Shown here in pieces: positions 52,738-61,233 of a stretch of 64,000 bases of DNA. Position 1 is the first letter of the stretch. Every line of letters starts with the position of its first letter. The position numbers and the translations under genes are program-made. The DNA is from Aliagarivorans marinus DSM 23064 (GTDB taxonomy: Bacteria > Pseudomonadota > Gammaproteobacteria > Enterobacterales > Celerinatantimonadaceae): assembly GCF_000429485.1 (NCBI RefSeq), contig NZ_AUBY01000009.1, forward strand, positions 124,001 to 188,000, in the 5' to 3' direction. The notes beneath the pieces are model-generated. The model saw only the letters and a list, made by a program, of their open reading frames with translations, ran no database searches and was not told the DNA's origin.

Positions 52738-52763
52738 CCCGTGTTAGACCAAGCTAACACGGG
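52738..52763. repeat. Perfect inverted repeat between potI and puuR
   Basis: CCCGTGTTAG-ACCAAG-CTAACACGGG: ten-base arms, six-base loop. There is no T tract on the transcribed (minus) strand, so it is not a standard terminator of potI. It could be a processing or stabilising stem that sets different levels for potFGHI and puuR, or an operator. Confidence 0.6.
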
Positions 52764-52793
52764 ACTTTTGAACGGCTGGCTAGGTGCGGCCGA

Positions 52794-53639
52794 CTAGGTG
52801 CCGCCGGCCATACGCGCTTCCAGTATCCGGCGCTTCTCTGCCTTGGCCATAAACCACCACGCCAGGAAGCTGGCTAAGGCCACAACCGAGATGATAATGG
52901 TTGCCAGGGCGTTGATCTTCGGACTCACCCCCAAACGCACGCTGGAGAATACCACCATCGGCAAGGTGGTAGCGCTGGGGCCGGAGACAAAGCTGGCAAT
53001 CACAACATCGTCCAGCGACAGGGTAAAGGCCAGCAGCCAGCCGGACACGATCGCCGGCATAATGCTGGGCAGGGTCACCAGAAAGAACACCTTGAAGGGG
53101 TGAGCGCCCAAGTCTTGCGCCGCCTCTTCGACGCTCAAATCCAGCTCACGCAAGCGCGAGCTGACCACCACCGCTACATAGGCGGTACAGAAGGTGGTGT
53201 GGGCAATCCAGATGGTTAACATGCCCCGCTGGCTGAACAGGTCGAACACCTGACCGAGCGAGATAAACAGTAGCAGCATGCTCAAGCCGGTAATTACCTC
53301 GGGCATTACTAAGGGCGCGGTAATCATAAAGGCGAAGCTGGTTTCACCGCGCAGCTTACCCAAGCGGGTCATGGCAAATGCCGCCAGAGTGCCGAGCACG
53401 ACTGCGGCGGTGGCCGCCATAAAGGCGATGGTCAGGCTGAGAATGATGCCATTCATCAGCAGGTCATCGCGGAATAGCTCGCCGTACCATTTGGTGGAGA
53501 AGCCGCTCCACACGGTTACCAAGCGGTTGGCGTTAAACGAGTACACTACCAAGGACAAGATCGGCAGGTAGAGAAACGAGAAACCGAGACCGAGGATCAG
53601 CCATTTCCAGCGGGTTTTATAGACCGGGATCGATGACAT
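52794..53639 (-). CDS. potI: Putrescine ABC transporter permease PotI
   Basis: 281 residues, six membrane helices. The permease coupling motif EAAQDLGAHPFKVFFLVTLPSIMP lies at about residues 170-195. PLVMPEVITGLSML is typical of PotC/PotI. Its ATG overlaps the potH stop (TGATG). Second permease of the putrescine importer. Confidence 0.9.
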   Translation of the reverse strand: MSSIPVYKTRWKWLILGLGFSFLYLPILSLVVYSFNANRLVTVWSGFSTKWYGELFRDDLLMNGIILSLTIAFMAATAAVVLGTLAAFAMTRLGKLRGETSFAFMITAPLVMPEVITGLSMLLLFISLGQVFDLFSQRGMLTIWIAHTTFCTAYVAVVVSSRLRELDLSVEEAAQDLGAHPFKVFFLVTLPSIMPAIVSGWLLAFTLSLDDVVIASFVSGPSATTLPMVVFSSVRLGVSPKINALATIIISVVALASFLAWWFMAKAEKRRILEARMAGGT

Positions 53640-54553
53640 CAGCTGGCCCCCATTTCACGTTTTTGATAGCGGTGGAAGTACATAATCGGCGCAACCAACA
53701 ACAGCAACATAATGGTGGCAACCGCCGAGGCCACCGGCCAGTCGCGGTTGTTGAAGAACTCTTGCCACAGCACCTTACCGATCAATATCGAGTCGGGGCC
53801 TCCGAGCAGCTCAGGGATCACAAACTCGCCCACCGAGGGGATAAACACCAGCATTGAGCCGGCGATAATGCCGCCTTTGGCCAGCGGCAACAGCACCTTG
53901 AACAGCACCGTTAAGGTGGACGCGCCGAGGTCTCGAGCCGCTTCGATTAGTGAGTAGTCGATGCGCATCAGGGCGGTGTAGATGGGCAGAATCATAAACG
54001 GCAGGTAGGTATAGACGATGCCGATATATACCGCAGTATCGGTGTGCAGGATCTGCAGCGGCTTGTCGATAACCCCGATGCTCATCAGGAAATTATTCAA
54101 GAAACCGTTGTTGCGCAGGATGCCGATCCAGGCGTAAACCCGAATCAGAAAACTGGTCCAGGAGGGCAGGATAATCAGCATCAGCAAGATGTTGCGCGAC
54201 GACGGGCTGGAGTGAACAATCGCCCAGGCCATCGGAAAGCCAATCAGCAGACACAGAAAGGTTGAGATGGCGGCGATTTTTAACGACAGCAAGTAGGCCG
54301 AGGCGTACAGGTCGTCGTCGATCAGGTAAAAGTAGTTGCCGACGTTAAGCAGGATCTGCAATTGCTCATCGGCGTAGCTAAGCAGCTCGCTAAACGGTGG
54401 AATGGCGATCTGCGCTTCGGCAAAGCTGATCTTGAACACGATAAAAAACGGCGCCAAAAAGAACAGCAGTAGCCACAAGTAAGGCACGCTGAGAACCAGA
54501 TACTTACTCGATGGCAGCTTGCGGCGGCGTTTGTTTTGGCGTGACTCACTCAT
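53639..54553 (-). CDS. potH: Putrescine ABC transporter permease PotH
   Basis: 304 residues. A basic N-terminus (RQNKRRRKLPSSK) precedes six membrane helices; coupling motif EAARDLGASTLTVLFKVLLPLA. ATG 54553 overlaps the potG stop as ATGA, which fixes the start; an in-frame start 11 codons upstream would overlap potG by 37 bases without reason. Confidence 0.9.
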   Translation of the reverse strand: MSESRQNKRRRKLPSSKYLVLSVPYLWLLLFFLAPFFIVFKISFAEAQIAIPPFSELLSYADEQLQILLNVGNYFYLIDDDLYASAYLLSLKIAAISTFLCLLIGFPMAWAIVHSSPSSRNILLMLIILPSWTSFLIRVYAWIGILRNNGFLNNFLMSIGVIDKPLQILHTDTAVYIGIVYTYLPFMILPIYTALMRIDYSLIEAARDLGASTLTVLFKVLLPLAKGGIIAGSMLVFIPSVGEFVIPELLGGPDSILIGKVLWQEFFNNRDWPVASAVATIMLLLLVAPIMYFHRYQKREMGAS

Positions 54554-55677
54554 ATCTTCAGTACCACGCAGCTTTCTGCATCCCAAGAGAGACTCACTTG
54601 GTCTTCCCAGGTGGGCATGTTGTTACGATGGCGCGCCGTGTTGGGCATGGTGGCGGTGATACGGGTGCCGCTGGGCAGGCGCACGTAATAGATACTTTGA
54701 TCGCCCAGATAGGCGATATCTTCCACCTTGCCGAGGCAGGCGTTGTAGTCATCACAGTGATCGGCTTTGACCACTCGAATCTTTTCGGGGCGCACCGCCA
54801 CCATCAACGGTACGCCAGGGGCGGCTGATACGCCGTGGGTCAGCCGCAGCGGGCGGCCCAGCTGCTCACTCTCGATCACCGCACCGGTGTAGTCAGTTTC
54901 CTGCAGCAGGCCATCGAACACGTTCACCGAGCCGATAAACTCGGCACTAAAGCGCGAGTTAGGGTACTCGTAAATCTCTTCCGGCTCACCGATCTGGACA
55001 AACTGACCACGGTTCATAATGGCTACGCGGTCGGCCATGGTCATGGCCTCTTCTTGGTCATGGGTCACCATCACACAAGTGGCGCCCACTTTCTCAAGGA
55101 TGTCTACCACCTCGAGCTGCATGCGCTCGCGCAGTTTTTTATCCAAAGCGCCCATCGGCTCGTCGAGTAACAGCAACTTGGGCCGTTTGGCCAGGCTGCG
55201 CGCCAGTGCCACCCGCTGTTTTTGCCCGCCGGAGAGCTGGTGGGGTTTGCGCTTGGCGTAGTCTTGCATGTGCACCAAGGAGAGCATGTAGCTGACCATA
55301 TCGGCGATCTCGCCCCTAGGCAGCTTGTCTTGCTTGAGGCCGAAGGCGATGTTCTGCTCCACCGACATATGCGGGAACAAGGCATAGGACTGGAACATCA
55401 TATTGACCGGGCGCTGGTGCGGCGGCACATTAATCAGCTCTTGGCCATCTAGTAGGATCTGGCCACTTGAGGGGCGCTCAAAGCCGGCCAGCATTCGCAG
55501 TAGTGTGGACTTGCCACAACCGGAGGCACCTAACAAGGCAAAAATCTCTCCCTTATTGATGGTCAGGGAGACCTGATCGACGGCCACGACACCGTCGAAA
55601 TCCTTACTTAAGCTGTTTATCTGTAGCAGCGCTTCCTGGCTGGCTACTTTGGTTGCGGGTTTTGACACCACCGCCAT
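54550..55677 (-). CDS. potG: Putrescine ABC transporter ATPase PotG
   Basis: 375 residues. Walker A LLGASGCGKSTLLRML, Q-loop FQSYALFPHM, signature LSGGQKQRVALARSLA, Walker B LLLLDEPMGALD, H-loop VTHDQEEA. A C-terminal TOBE-type domain follows. GGAGATAG precedes the ATG. Energises putrescine uptake with PotF, PotH and PotI. Confidence 0.93.
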   Translation of the reverse strand: MAVVSKPATKVASQEALLQINSLSKDFDGVVAVDQVSLTINKGEIFALLGASGCGKSTLLRMLAGFERPSSGQILLDGQELINVPPHQRPVNMMFQSYALFPHMSVEQNIAFGLKQDKLPRGEIADMVSYMLSLVHMQDYAKRKPHQLSGGQKQRVALARSLAKRPKLLLLDEPMGALDKKLRERMQLEVVDILEKVGATCVMVTHDQEEAMTMADRVAIMNRGQFVQIGEPEEIYEYPNSRFSAEFIGSVNVFDGLLQETDYTGAVIESEQLGRPLRLTHGVSAAPGVPLMVAVRPEKIRVVKADHCDDYNACLGKVEDIAYLGDQSIYYVRLPSGTRITATMPNTARHRNNMPTWEDQVSLSWDAESCVVLKI

Positions 55678-55752
55678 AGGGCTATCTCCTTCGACAGTCG
55701 CGGGGCGCAGTGCGCCCCTTAGGACAGTTCAGTCCCAATGCCTAGCTAATCT

Positions 55753-56865
55753 CTAGTTCTTCAAGAACCGGGTCCAGGAACGGGTCATCTCCCGGCTAAC
55801 TTTAGCGGGCATGATTTTAGCGCCATAAAGCTTAGCCAAGGTTTCTTCACTCGGGTAGATGCCGGGGTGTTCCAAGATTTCCTGGTCGATAAATTCCCGC
55901 GAACTCGGGGTAGGGTTGGCGTACCAAACGTAGTTGGAGATCTCCGCGATCACTTCGGGGCGTAGCAGGAAGTTAATAAAGGCATGGGCGTTGTCCGGAT
56001 GGGGGGCATCTGCAGGGATGGCCATCAAGTCGAACCAAGCCAGCGCGCCCTCTTCGGGGATCACATAGGCCACTTCCACACCGTTATCCGCTTCGGCTGC
56101 GCGGTCTGCTGCTTGCAGTACATCGCCTGACCAACCAATGGCAACACAGATGTCGCCGTTCGCGAGGTCGTTAATATACTGGGAAGAGTGGAAGTAAGTC
56201 ACGTATGGACGCAATTTTTCCATCAAAAGAAAGGCTTCGGCGTCTTCTTTGTAATCGCTAAGCTCGCGACTGTTCGGATCTTTGCCTAAATAATGCAAGA
56301 TGGCGGCGTAGATCTCGGTGGGCGCATTAAGAAAGGCCACCCCACATTGTTCGAGCTTCGCCAGGTTCTCGGGTTTAAATACTAAATCCCAGCTGCCGAT
56401 GGGGGCATCTTCGCCAAGCACTTCGGTCACCTTGGCCACGTTATAACCGAGACCGGTGGTTCCCCACAAGTACGGCACTGCATAGGTATTATCCGGATCG
56501 GAGGTCTCCTCGAGCATGCTCATGATCTTGGGGTCGAGATTGCCGTAGTTGCTTAGCTTGGACTTATCCAGAGGCATAAACGCCCCCGCCATCGCCTGAC
56601 GCGCCAGAAAATCTGAGGTAGGAACCACTAAATCGAAGCCAGTGGAGCCGGCCAGGATCTTGGCTTCCAGCACTTCGTTGGAGTCGAATACGTCGTAGAC
56701 CACACCGATGCCGGTTTCTTGCTCGAACTGCTCAATGGTCTCTTCGGCGATATAGTCCGACCAATTGTAAACATGCAGTACTTTGTTCTCGGCAGAGAGC
56801 GCCGGGGCGCTGAGCAGTAGGCTCGCGGTTAACGCGCTGGTAGCGAAGGTTGTTGAGTGTTTCAT
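55753..56865 (-). CDS. potF: Putrescine-binding periplasmic protein PotF
   Basis: 370 residues. Signal peptide 1-25 (TASLLLSAPALSA). Mature KVLHVYNWSDYIAEETIEQFE is the typical start of spermidine/putrescine-binding proteins. FDLVVPTSDFLARQ and NPTPSSREFIDQE are conserved. AGGAG lies eight bases before the ATG. Binding by homology; in Pseudomonas the equivalent SpuD binds putrescine. Confidence 0.92.
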   Translation of the reverse strand: MKHSTTFATSALTASLLLSAPALSAENKVLHVYNWSDYIAEETIEQFEQETGIGVVYDVFDSNEVLEAKILAGSTGFDLVVPTSDFLARQAMAGAFMPLDKSKLSNYGNLDPKIMSMLEETSDPDNTYAVPYLWGTTGLGYNVAKVTEVLGEDAPIGSWDLVFKPENLAKLEQCGVAFLNAPTEIYAAILHYLGKDPNSRELSDYKEDAEAFLLMEKLRPYVTYFHSSQYINDLANGDICVAIGWSGDVLQAADRAAEADNGVEVAYVIPEEGALAWFDLMAIPADAPHPDNAHAFINFLLRPEVIAEISNYVWYANPTPSSREFIDQEILEHPGIYPSEETLAKLYGAKIMPAKVSREMTRSWTRFLKN

Positions 56866-56902
56866 CCTTGAATCTCCTGATAATTGGGCGGGTGCCCACC
56901 AT

Positions 56903-56926
56903 TAATCGTTACAACTAATCGTTACA
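56903..56926 (-). repeat. Tandem direct repeat before potF
   Basis: TAATCGTTACA occurs twice with a 13-base period in the 71-base gap between spuC and potF. A related stretch, TTATCGTTAACA, lies just before spuC (58292-58304). It might be a regulator binding site or chance. Confidence 0.35.
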
Positions 56927-56936
56927 GCTTACTCTT

Positions 56937-58280
56937 CTATTTAACTCCCAATGCCGACGCGGTTTGATCCAAACTACGGTGGATCAGCGTCAGCATTAAA
57001 TCAATCTCTTCAATGGTCATCACCAGCGGCGGCGAGATAATCATGGTGTCGCCACAGGCACGCATGATGATGCCGTTTCCGATACAGATATCCCGGCAGA
57101 CAACGCCCGCCTGACGCGACTTGGCAAAACGCCCCATGGTTTGTTTGTTGGCGACCAGCTCGAGTGCGGCCACAAAGCCGCAGCTTCGTGCCTCACCAAC
57201 CAGCGGGTGCTCGGCCAGCTTGGCCCATTGCTCGGCAAGGTAGGGAGCTAATTGCTCGCCGACGCGGGCCACATGGCCCTCGCTCTCCAGCAGCTCAATG
57301 TTTTTGAGTGCAACCGCACAGGCCGCTGGGTGGCCGCTGTAGGTAAAGCCGTGGGCGAACTCGGTATCGGCGTCAATCAACACCTGCGCCACTTCGTCGC
57401 TGACCATTACCGCGCCCAGCGGCAGGTAGCCCGAGGTAATGCCCTTGGCCAGACACATCAAATCGGGGTTGATATTAAAGGTTTGGCTGGCGAACCAGTT
57501 GCCGGTGCGGCCAAAGCCACAGATCACCTCATCGGCCACCAACAGGATTTGGTACTTGTCGCAGATCCGCTGGATCTCCGGCCAGTAGCTATCCGGTGGA
57601 ATGATTACCCCGCCCGCGCCTTGGATCGGTTCGGCGATAAAGGCGGCGACTTTGTCCTCACCCAGCTCTAAGATCTTCTGCTCAAGCTGAGCGGCGCGCT
57701 CTAAACCGAAGCTGTGTGGGTCTTGGCCTTGGCCTTCACCAAACCAATAAGGCTGGTCTATATGCTCGATATTGGGCAGAGGCAGGCCGCCTTGGGCATG
57801 CATAAAGTCCATACCGCCGAGGCTGGCACCGGCCATGGTAGAGCCATGGTAGGCATTGTGGCGGCTGATGATCACCTGCTTGTCAGGGTGGCCTTTGCTG
57901 GTCCAGTAATGGCGCGCCATCCGCACCACGGTGTCGTTACACTCCGAGCCGGAGCCAGTAAAAAAGGCGCGATTCAGATCGCCGGGGCACAGCTCTGCCA
58001 GCTTCTGGCTGAGCGCCATCGCCGGCGGGTGGGTGCTTTGAAAGAACAGGTTGTAATAGGGTAGCTGGCGCATCTGCGCGGCGGCGGCTTCGACTAGCTC
58101 GTCGCGGCCGTAGCCGAGATTTACGCACCATAGGCCGGCCATGCCATCGAGCAGGCGATTACCCTTGTTGTCGAATACAAACACCCCTTCGGCGCGCTCG
58201 ATAATCCGCGGCCCTGTCTGGTTGAGCTGTTTGTAGTTGGAAAATGGCGGTAGACAATAGTCGGCGCTGAGCTGTTGCAT
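56937..58280 (-). CDS. spuC: Putrescine-pyruvate aminotransferase SpuC
   Basis: 447 residues, class III PLP aminotransferase that moves the amino group of putrescine to pyruvate, giving 4-aminobutyraldehyde. RAFFTGSGSECNDTVVRMAR and ILLVADEVICGFGRTG are class motifs. The PLP lysine is K279 in CLAKGITSGY. GAGGT just before ATG 58280 makes this the start rather than GTG 58286. It follows the synthetase gene and precedes potF, the order of Pseudomonas spuBCD. Confidence 0.9.
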   Translation of the reverse strand: MQQLSADYCLPPFSNYKQLNQTGPRIIERAEGVFVFDNKGNRLLDGMAGLWCVNLGYGRDELVEAAAAQMRQLPYYNLFFQSTHPPAMALSQKLAELCPGDLNRAFFTGSGSECNDTVVRMARHYWTSKGHPDKQVIISRHNAYHGSTMAGASLGGMDFMHAQGGLPLPNIEHIDQPYWFGEGQGQDPHSFGLERAAQLEQKILELGEDKVAAFIAEPIQGAGGVIIPPDSYWPEIQRICDKYQILLVADEVICGFGRTGNWFASQTFNINPDLMCLAKGITSGYLPLGAVMVSDEVAQVLIDADTEFAHGFTYSGHPAACAVALKNIELLESEGHVARVGEQLAPYLAEQWAKLAEHPLVGEARSCGFVAALELVANKQTMGRFAKSRQAGVVCRDICIGNGIIMRACGDTMIISPPLVMTIEEIDLMLTLIHRSLDQTASALGVK

Positions 58281-58309
58281 ATTCACCTCAAAATTATCGT
58301 TAACAAGGG

Positions 58310-59641
58310 CTAGACGTTGAGCAGCAGGTGCTCGCGTTCCCAGGAGCTGATGACCTTGAAGTAGGTCTGATACTCCTTGCGTTTTACTGCCACGTAGCAG
58401 TTCACGAAGTGCTCGCCCAACAGCTCTTTAAGCTCGTCACTTCGCTCTAGTTTGAACAGTGCCTCTTCCAAGGTGCCGGGCAGGGCATAGCGGTGTTCGC
58501 TGACATCGCGGGTCTCTTGGGCATTGGGTTTTAGCCCGCGCTTCATGCCCAAGTAGCCGCAAGCCAGGGTGACAGCCATGGCCAGATAGGGGTTGGCATC
58601 GGCGCCGGCAAAACGGTTTTCCACCCGGCGATTGGCGGGATCGGCCCGGGGGACGCGTAAGCCAACGCTACGGTTGTCCACGCCCCATTGCAGGTTGATG
58701 GGGGCGGAGTCGCCAAACATCAGCCGCCGATAGCTATTCACATTGGGGGCATAGAAGGAAATCGCGGCCGGGGTAAAGTGTTGTAAGCCAGCGAGATAGC
58801 TGGAGAACATGGCACTGGCTTGGCCATCGGGCTGGCTAAACAGGTTGTTGCCGTTGCCATCTAACAGGCTTTGGTGGATGTGCATGGCACTGCCGGGTTC
58901 GTGCTCCATCGGCTTGGCCATAAAGGTGGCGTAGATATCGTGGGCCAAGGCTGCCTCGCGCATGGTGCGTTTAAACAGGAACACTTGGTCACACAGATTG
59001 AGTGCTTCGCCGTGGTCGAAGTTGATCTCCATCTGCGCCGCGCCGGACTCATGTACCAGCGTGTCCACCTCCAGCTGCTGGATATCGCAGTAGTCGTACA
59101 TGTCCTCGAACACCGGATCAAACTCGTTGACCGCGTCGATGCTAAAGGACTGGCGGGCGGTTTCCGGGCGGCCGTTGCGCCCTTCCGGTGGCTGCAGCGG
59201 GTAATCCCAGTCGAGGTTTTTCTTCACTAAGAAGAACTCCAGCTCGGGAGCTACGATGGGTCGCCAACCTTCATCTTCATAGAGTTTCAGTACCCGCTTT
59301 AGCACCGAGCGAGGGGCAAAGCCGATCAGCTCGCCGCTGCTGTCGAAGCAGTCGTGGATCAGTTGGGCGGTGGGCTCCTTGGCCCAGGGTACTAAGCGCA
59401 GGCTGGATTCATCGGGCTCCAGCTGCATATCTTTCTCGGTCCAGTCGAATAGGCCCTCGTCTTCCGGCCACTCACCGGTGACGGTTTGGAAGAAGATGGA
59501 CTCGGGCAGGCGCATGCCGCCTTCGCGCAGGTATTTCTTGGCCGGGATAATCTTACCCCGGGCGTTACCGGTGAGGTCGGGGATCAGACATTCAACCTCG
59601 GTAATCTGGTGTTGTGCAAACCACTTGGCGATACTTTCCAT
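58310..59641 (-). CDS. Glutamylpolyamine synthetase (SpuB/GlnA-like)
   Basis: 443 residues, glutamine synthetase fold, predicted to ligate glutamate to a polyamine. Beta-grasp domain with IPDLTGNARGKIIPA; catalytic domain with APELEFFLV, QMEINFDHGEAL, GSAMHIHQSLLDG, NVNSYRRL and NRRVENRFAGADANPYLAMA. It resembles the Pseudomonas SpuB/PauA group more than E. coli PuuA. ATG 59641 follows AAAGGTGACT; the frame reaches GTG 59665 without a site. First gene of the spuB-spuC-potFGHI-puuR run. Confidence 0.85.
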   Translation of the reverse strand: MESIAKWFAQHQITEVECLIPDLTGNARGKIIPAKKYLREGGMRLPESIFFQTVTGEWPEDEGLFDWTEKDMQLEPDESSLRLVPWAKEPTAQLIHDCFDSSGELIGFAPRSVLKRVLKLYEDEGWRPIVAPELEFFLVKKNLDWDYPLQPPEGRNGRPETARQSFSIDAVNEFDPVFEDMYDYCDIQQLEVDTLVHESGAAQMEINFDHGEALNLCDQVFLFKRTMREAALAHDIYATFMAKPMEHEPGSAMHIHQSLLDGNGNNLFSQPDGQASAMFSSYLAGLQHFTPAAISFYAPNVNSYRRLMFGDSAPINLQWGVDNRSVGLRVPRADPANRRVENRFAGADANPYLAMAVTLACGYLGMKRGLKPNAQETRDVSEHRYALPGTLEEALFKLERSDELKELLGEHFVNCYVAVKRKEYQTYFKVISSWEREHLLLNV

Positions 59642-59710
59642 AGTCACCTTTTTCACAGGGTCCACAGCTTGATGTGGGCCGTTCTTTGAACATTATTTGC
59701 ACATTAAGCA

Positions 59711-59742
59711 TTGTCAGCTGATGACAAAAAGTCAATCAGCTG
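59711..59742. promoter_or_regulatory. Overlapping inverted repeats in divergent puu promoter region
   Basis: TTGTCA-GCTGA-TGACAA (59711-59727) overlaps CAGCTGAT...ATCAGCTG (59716-59742). They lie between the two divergent polyamine units. Further along, TTATACTGAAC (59800-59810) combines a -10 like TATACT with part of a PuuR-like box. Confidence 0.45.
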
Positions 59743-59836
59743 TTAAATATTTCGAAACAAAAACAGTCTCTACTGCCAAAGTGGCATGCTGAATTTGCGT
59801 TATACTGAACGCTATCGACGACATGGGAGGGATACC

Positions 59837-61225
59837 GTGTTCCAGCTGAAATCCACGCAAACGCTAGTTAAAGGCTCCAGCCTATCGGCCTTGGAGCAGG
59901 AAGTTGCAGATTTTCTGGCTGCTAATCCGCAGTTAGAGAGCATCGACCTGATGCTCAGCGATATCAACGGGGTGATTCGCGGAAAACGGATTGAGCCCGA
60001 CAGCTTGAGTAAGATTGCCAAAGAGGGCATGTGCCTGCCAGCCTCGGTGTTTGCGCTGGATATCTGTGGCGAAACCGTCGAGGAGACCGGGCTGGGTTTT
60101 GCCCAAGGCGATGCCGACCGGCTGTGCTTTATGGTGCCGGGTAGCCTTTGCTTGATCCCCTGGAAGCCGCAGGCCGCCCAGGTGTTGGTCAGCATGTTCG
60201 AGCTTGATCATCGTCCCTTCTATGCCGACCCGCGTCATTTACTCGAAGCCCAGTTAGCCCGTTTACATGATCAAAGCTTATTTCCTTGCGTCGCCATTGA
60301 GTGGGAGTTCTACCTACTCGACCCCAAAGCCGATAACGAAGGCCAGCCGCGCCCGCCGATCCTGCCCAAAGCCAAGCAGCGCATGCAGCAAACTCAGGTG
60401 TATTCCTTGGATGAGCTGGACGAGTTCGAAGCGTTTATCCATGACGTACATCTGGCCTGCCATGCCCAAGGTATTCCCAGCGACAATGTGATTGCCGAGT
60501 ATGCGCCCGGTCAGTTTGAGGTGAATCTGCGCCATCAGCATGACCCGGTGTTGGCCTGTGATCAGGCGATATTGCTGAAACGTACCATCAAGGCGATCGC
60601 CAAGCAGCACGGCTACGTGGCAACCTTTATGGCCAAGCCTTACGCCGAGCACAGCGGTAATGGCTGCCATATGCACATGAGTTTACTCGATGGGCAGGGA
60701 GAGAACCTGTTCGCCACTCAGCCTGCTTTGCTCGAACAGGCGGTGGCGGGGGTGTTGGACACCCTGCCCGATGCCATCGCCCTGCTGGCCCCCAATGCCA
60801 ACTCCTACCGCCGTTTCCAGCCGGATATGTTTGTGCCCTTGCATGCCAACTGGGGCTGGGATAATCGCACGGTGGCGCTGCGCATCCCCTCGGGTACCGA
60901 GGAAAACACCCGTATCGAGAATCGCGTTGCCGGCGCTGACTGTAATCCCTACATCGCCATGGCCAGTATGCTGGCCGGGCTGCAACGAGGGATCAGCGAA
61001 AAGCTAAGCTGCCCCGCTCCTTGCGAAGGGGATGCCGGCGGTGTTGGGCCGACCTTGCCGTTGCATTGGCCGCAGGCCTTGGAGCAGTTCCAAAACAGTG
61101 TACTCTACCGTGCGCTGGGTGAGGACTTCAGCCACGTGTATTTAGCGAACAAGCAGCATGAACTGCAGCGTTTTGAGGCCAGTGTCTCTCCGCTGGAACA
61201 ACGCTGGTACCAACAACAGGTGTAG
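59837..61225 (+). CDS. puuA: Gamma-glutamylputrescine synthetase PuuA
   Basis: 462 residues, glutamine synthetase fold. Closer to E. coli PuuA than the upstream paralogue: LMLSDINGVIRGKRI, LPASVFALDI, VAIEWEFYLLD, TFMAKPYAEHSGNGCHMHMSL (split), NANSYRRFQPDMFVP, NRVAGADCNPYIAMA. It ligates glutamate to putrescine at the expense of ATP. GGGAGGG five to seven bases before GTG 59837 sets the start; the frame extends upstream to 59786 without a site. puuB follows after eight bases. Confidence 0.88.
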   Translation: MFQLKSTQTLVKGSSLSALEQEVADFLAANPQLESIDLMLSDINGVIRGKRIEPDSLSKIAKEGMCLPASVFALDICGETVEETGLGFAQGDADRLCFMVPGSLCLIPWKPQAAQVLVSMFELDHRPFYADPRHLLEAQLARLHDQSLFPCVAIEWEFYLLDPKADNEGQPRPPILPKAKQRMQQTQVYSLDELDEFEAFIHDVHLACHAQGIPSDNVIAEYAPGQFEVNLRHQHDPVLACDQAILLKRTIKAIAKQHGYVATFMAKPYAEHSGNGCHMHMSLLDGQGENLFATQPALLEQAVAGVLDTLPDAIALLAPNANSYRRFQPDMFVPLHANWGWDNRTVALRIPSGTEENTRIENRVAGADCNPYIAMASMLAGLQRGISEKLSCPAPCEGDAGGVGPTLPLHWPQALEQFQNSVLYRALGEDFSHVYLANKQHELQRFEASVSPLEQRWYQQQV

Positions 61226-61233
61226 GAGGCCTT

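Noticed and set aside
52738-52763. Standard terminator of potI
   Set aside because: The stem is perfect but no T tract follows on the minus strand.
54554-54586. Earlier start for potH
   Set aside because: It would overlap potG by 37 bases; ATG 54553 forms a standard ATGA junction.
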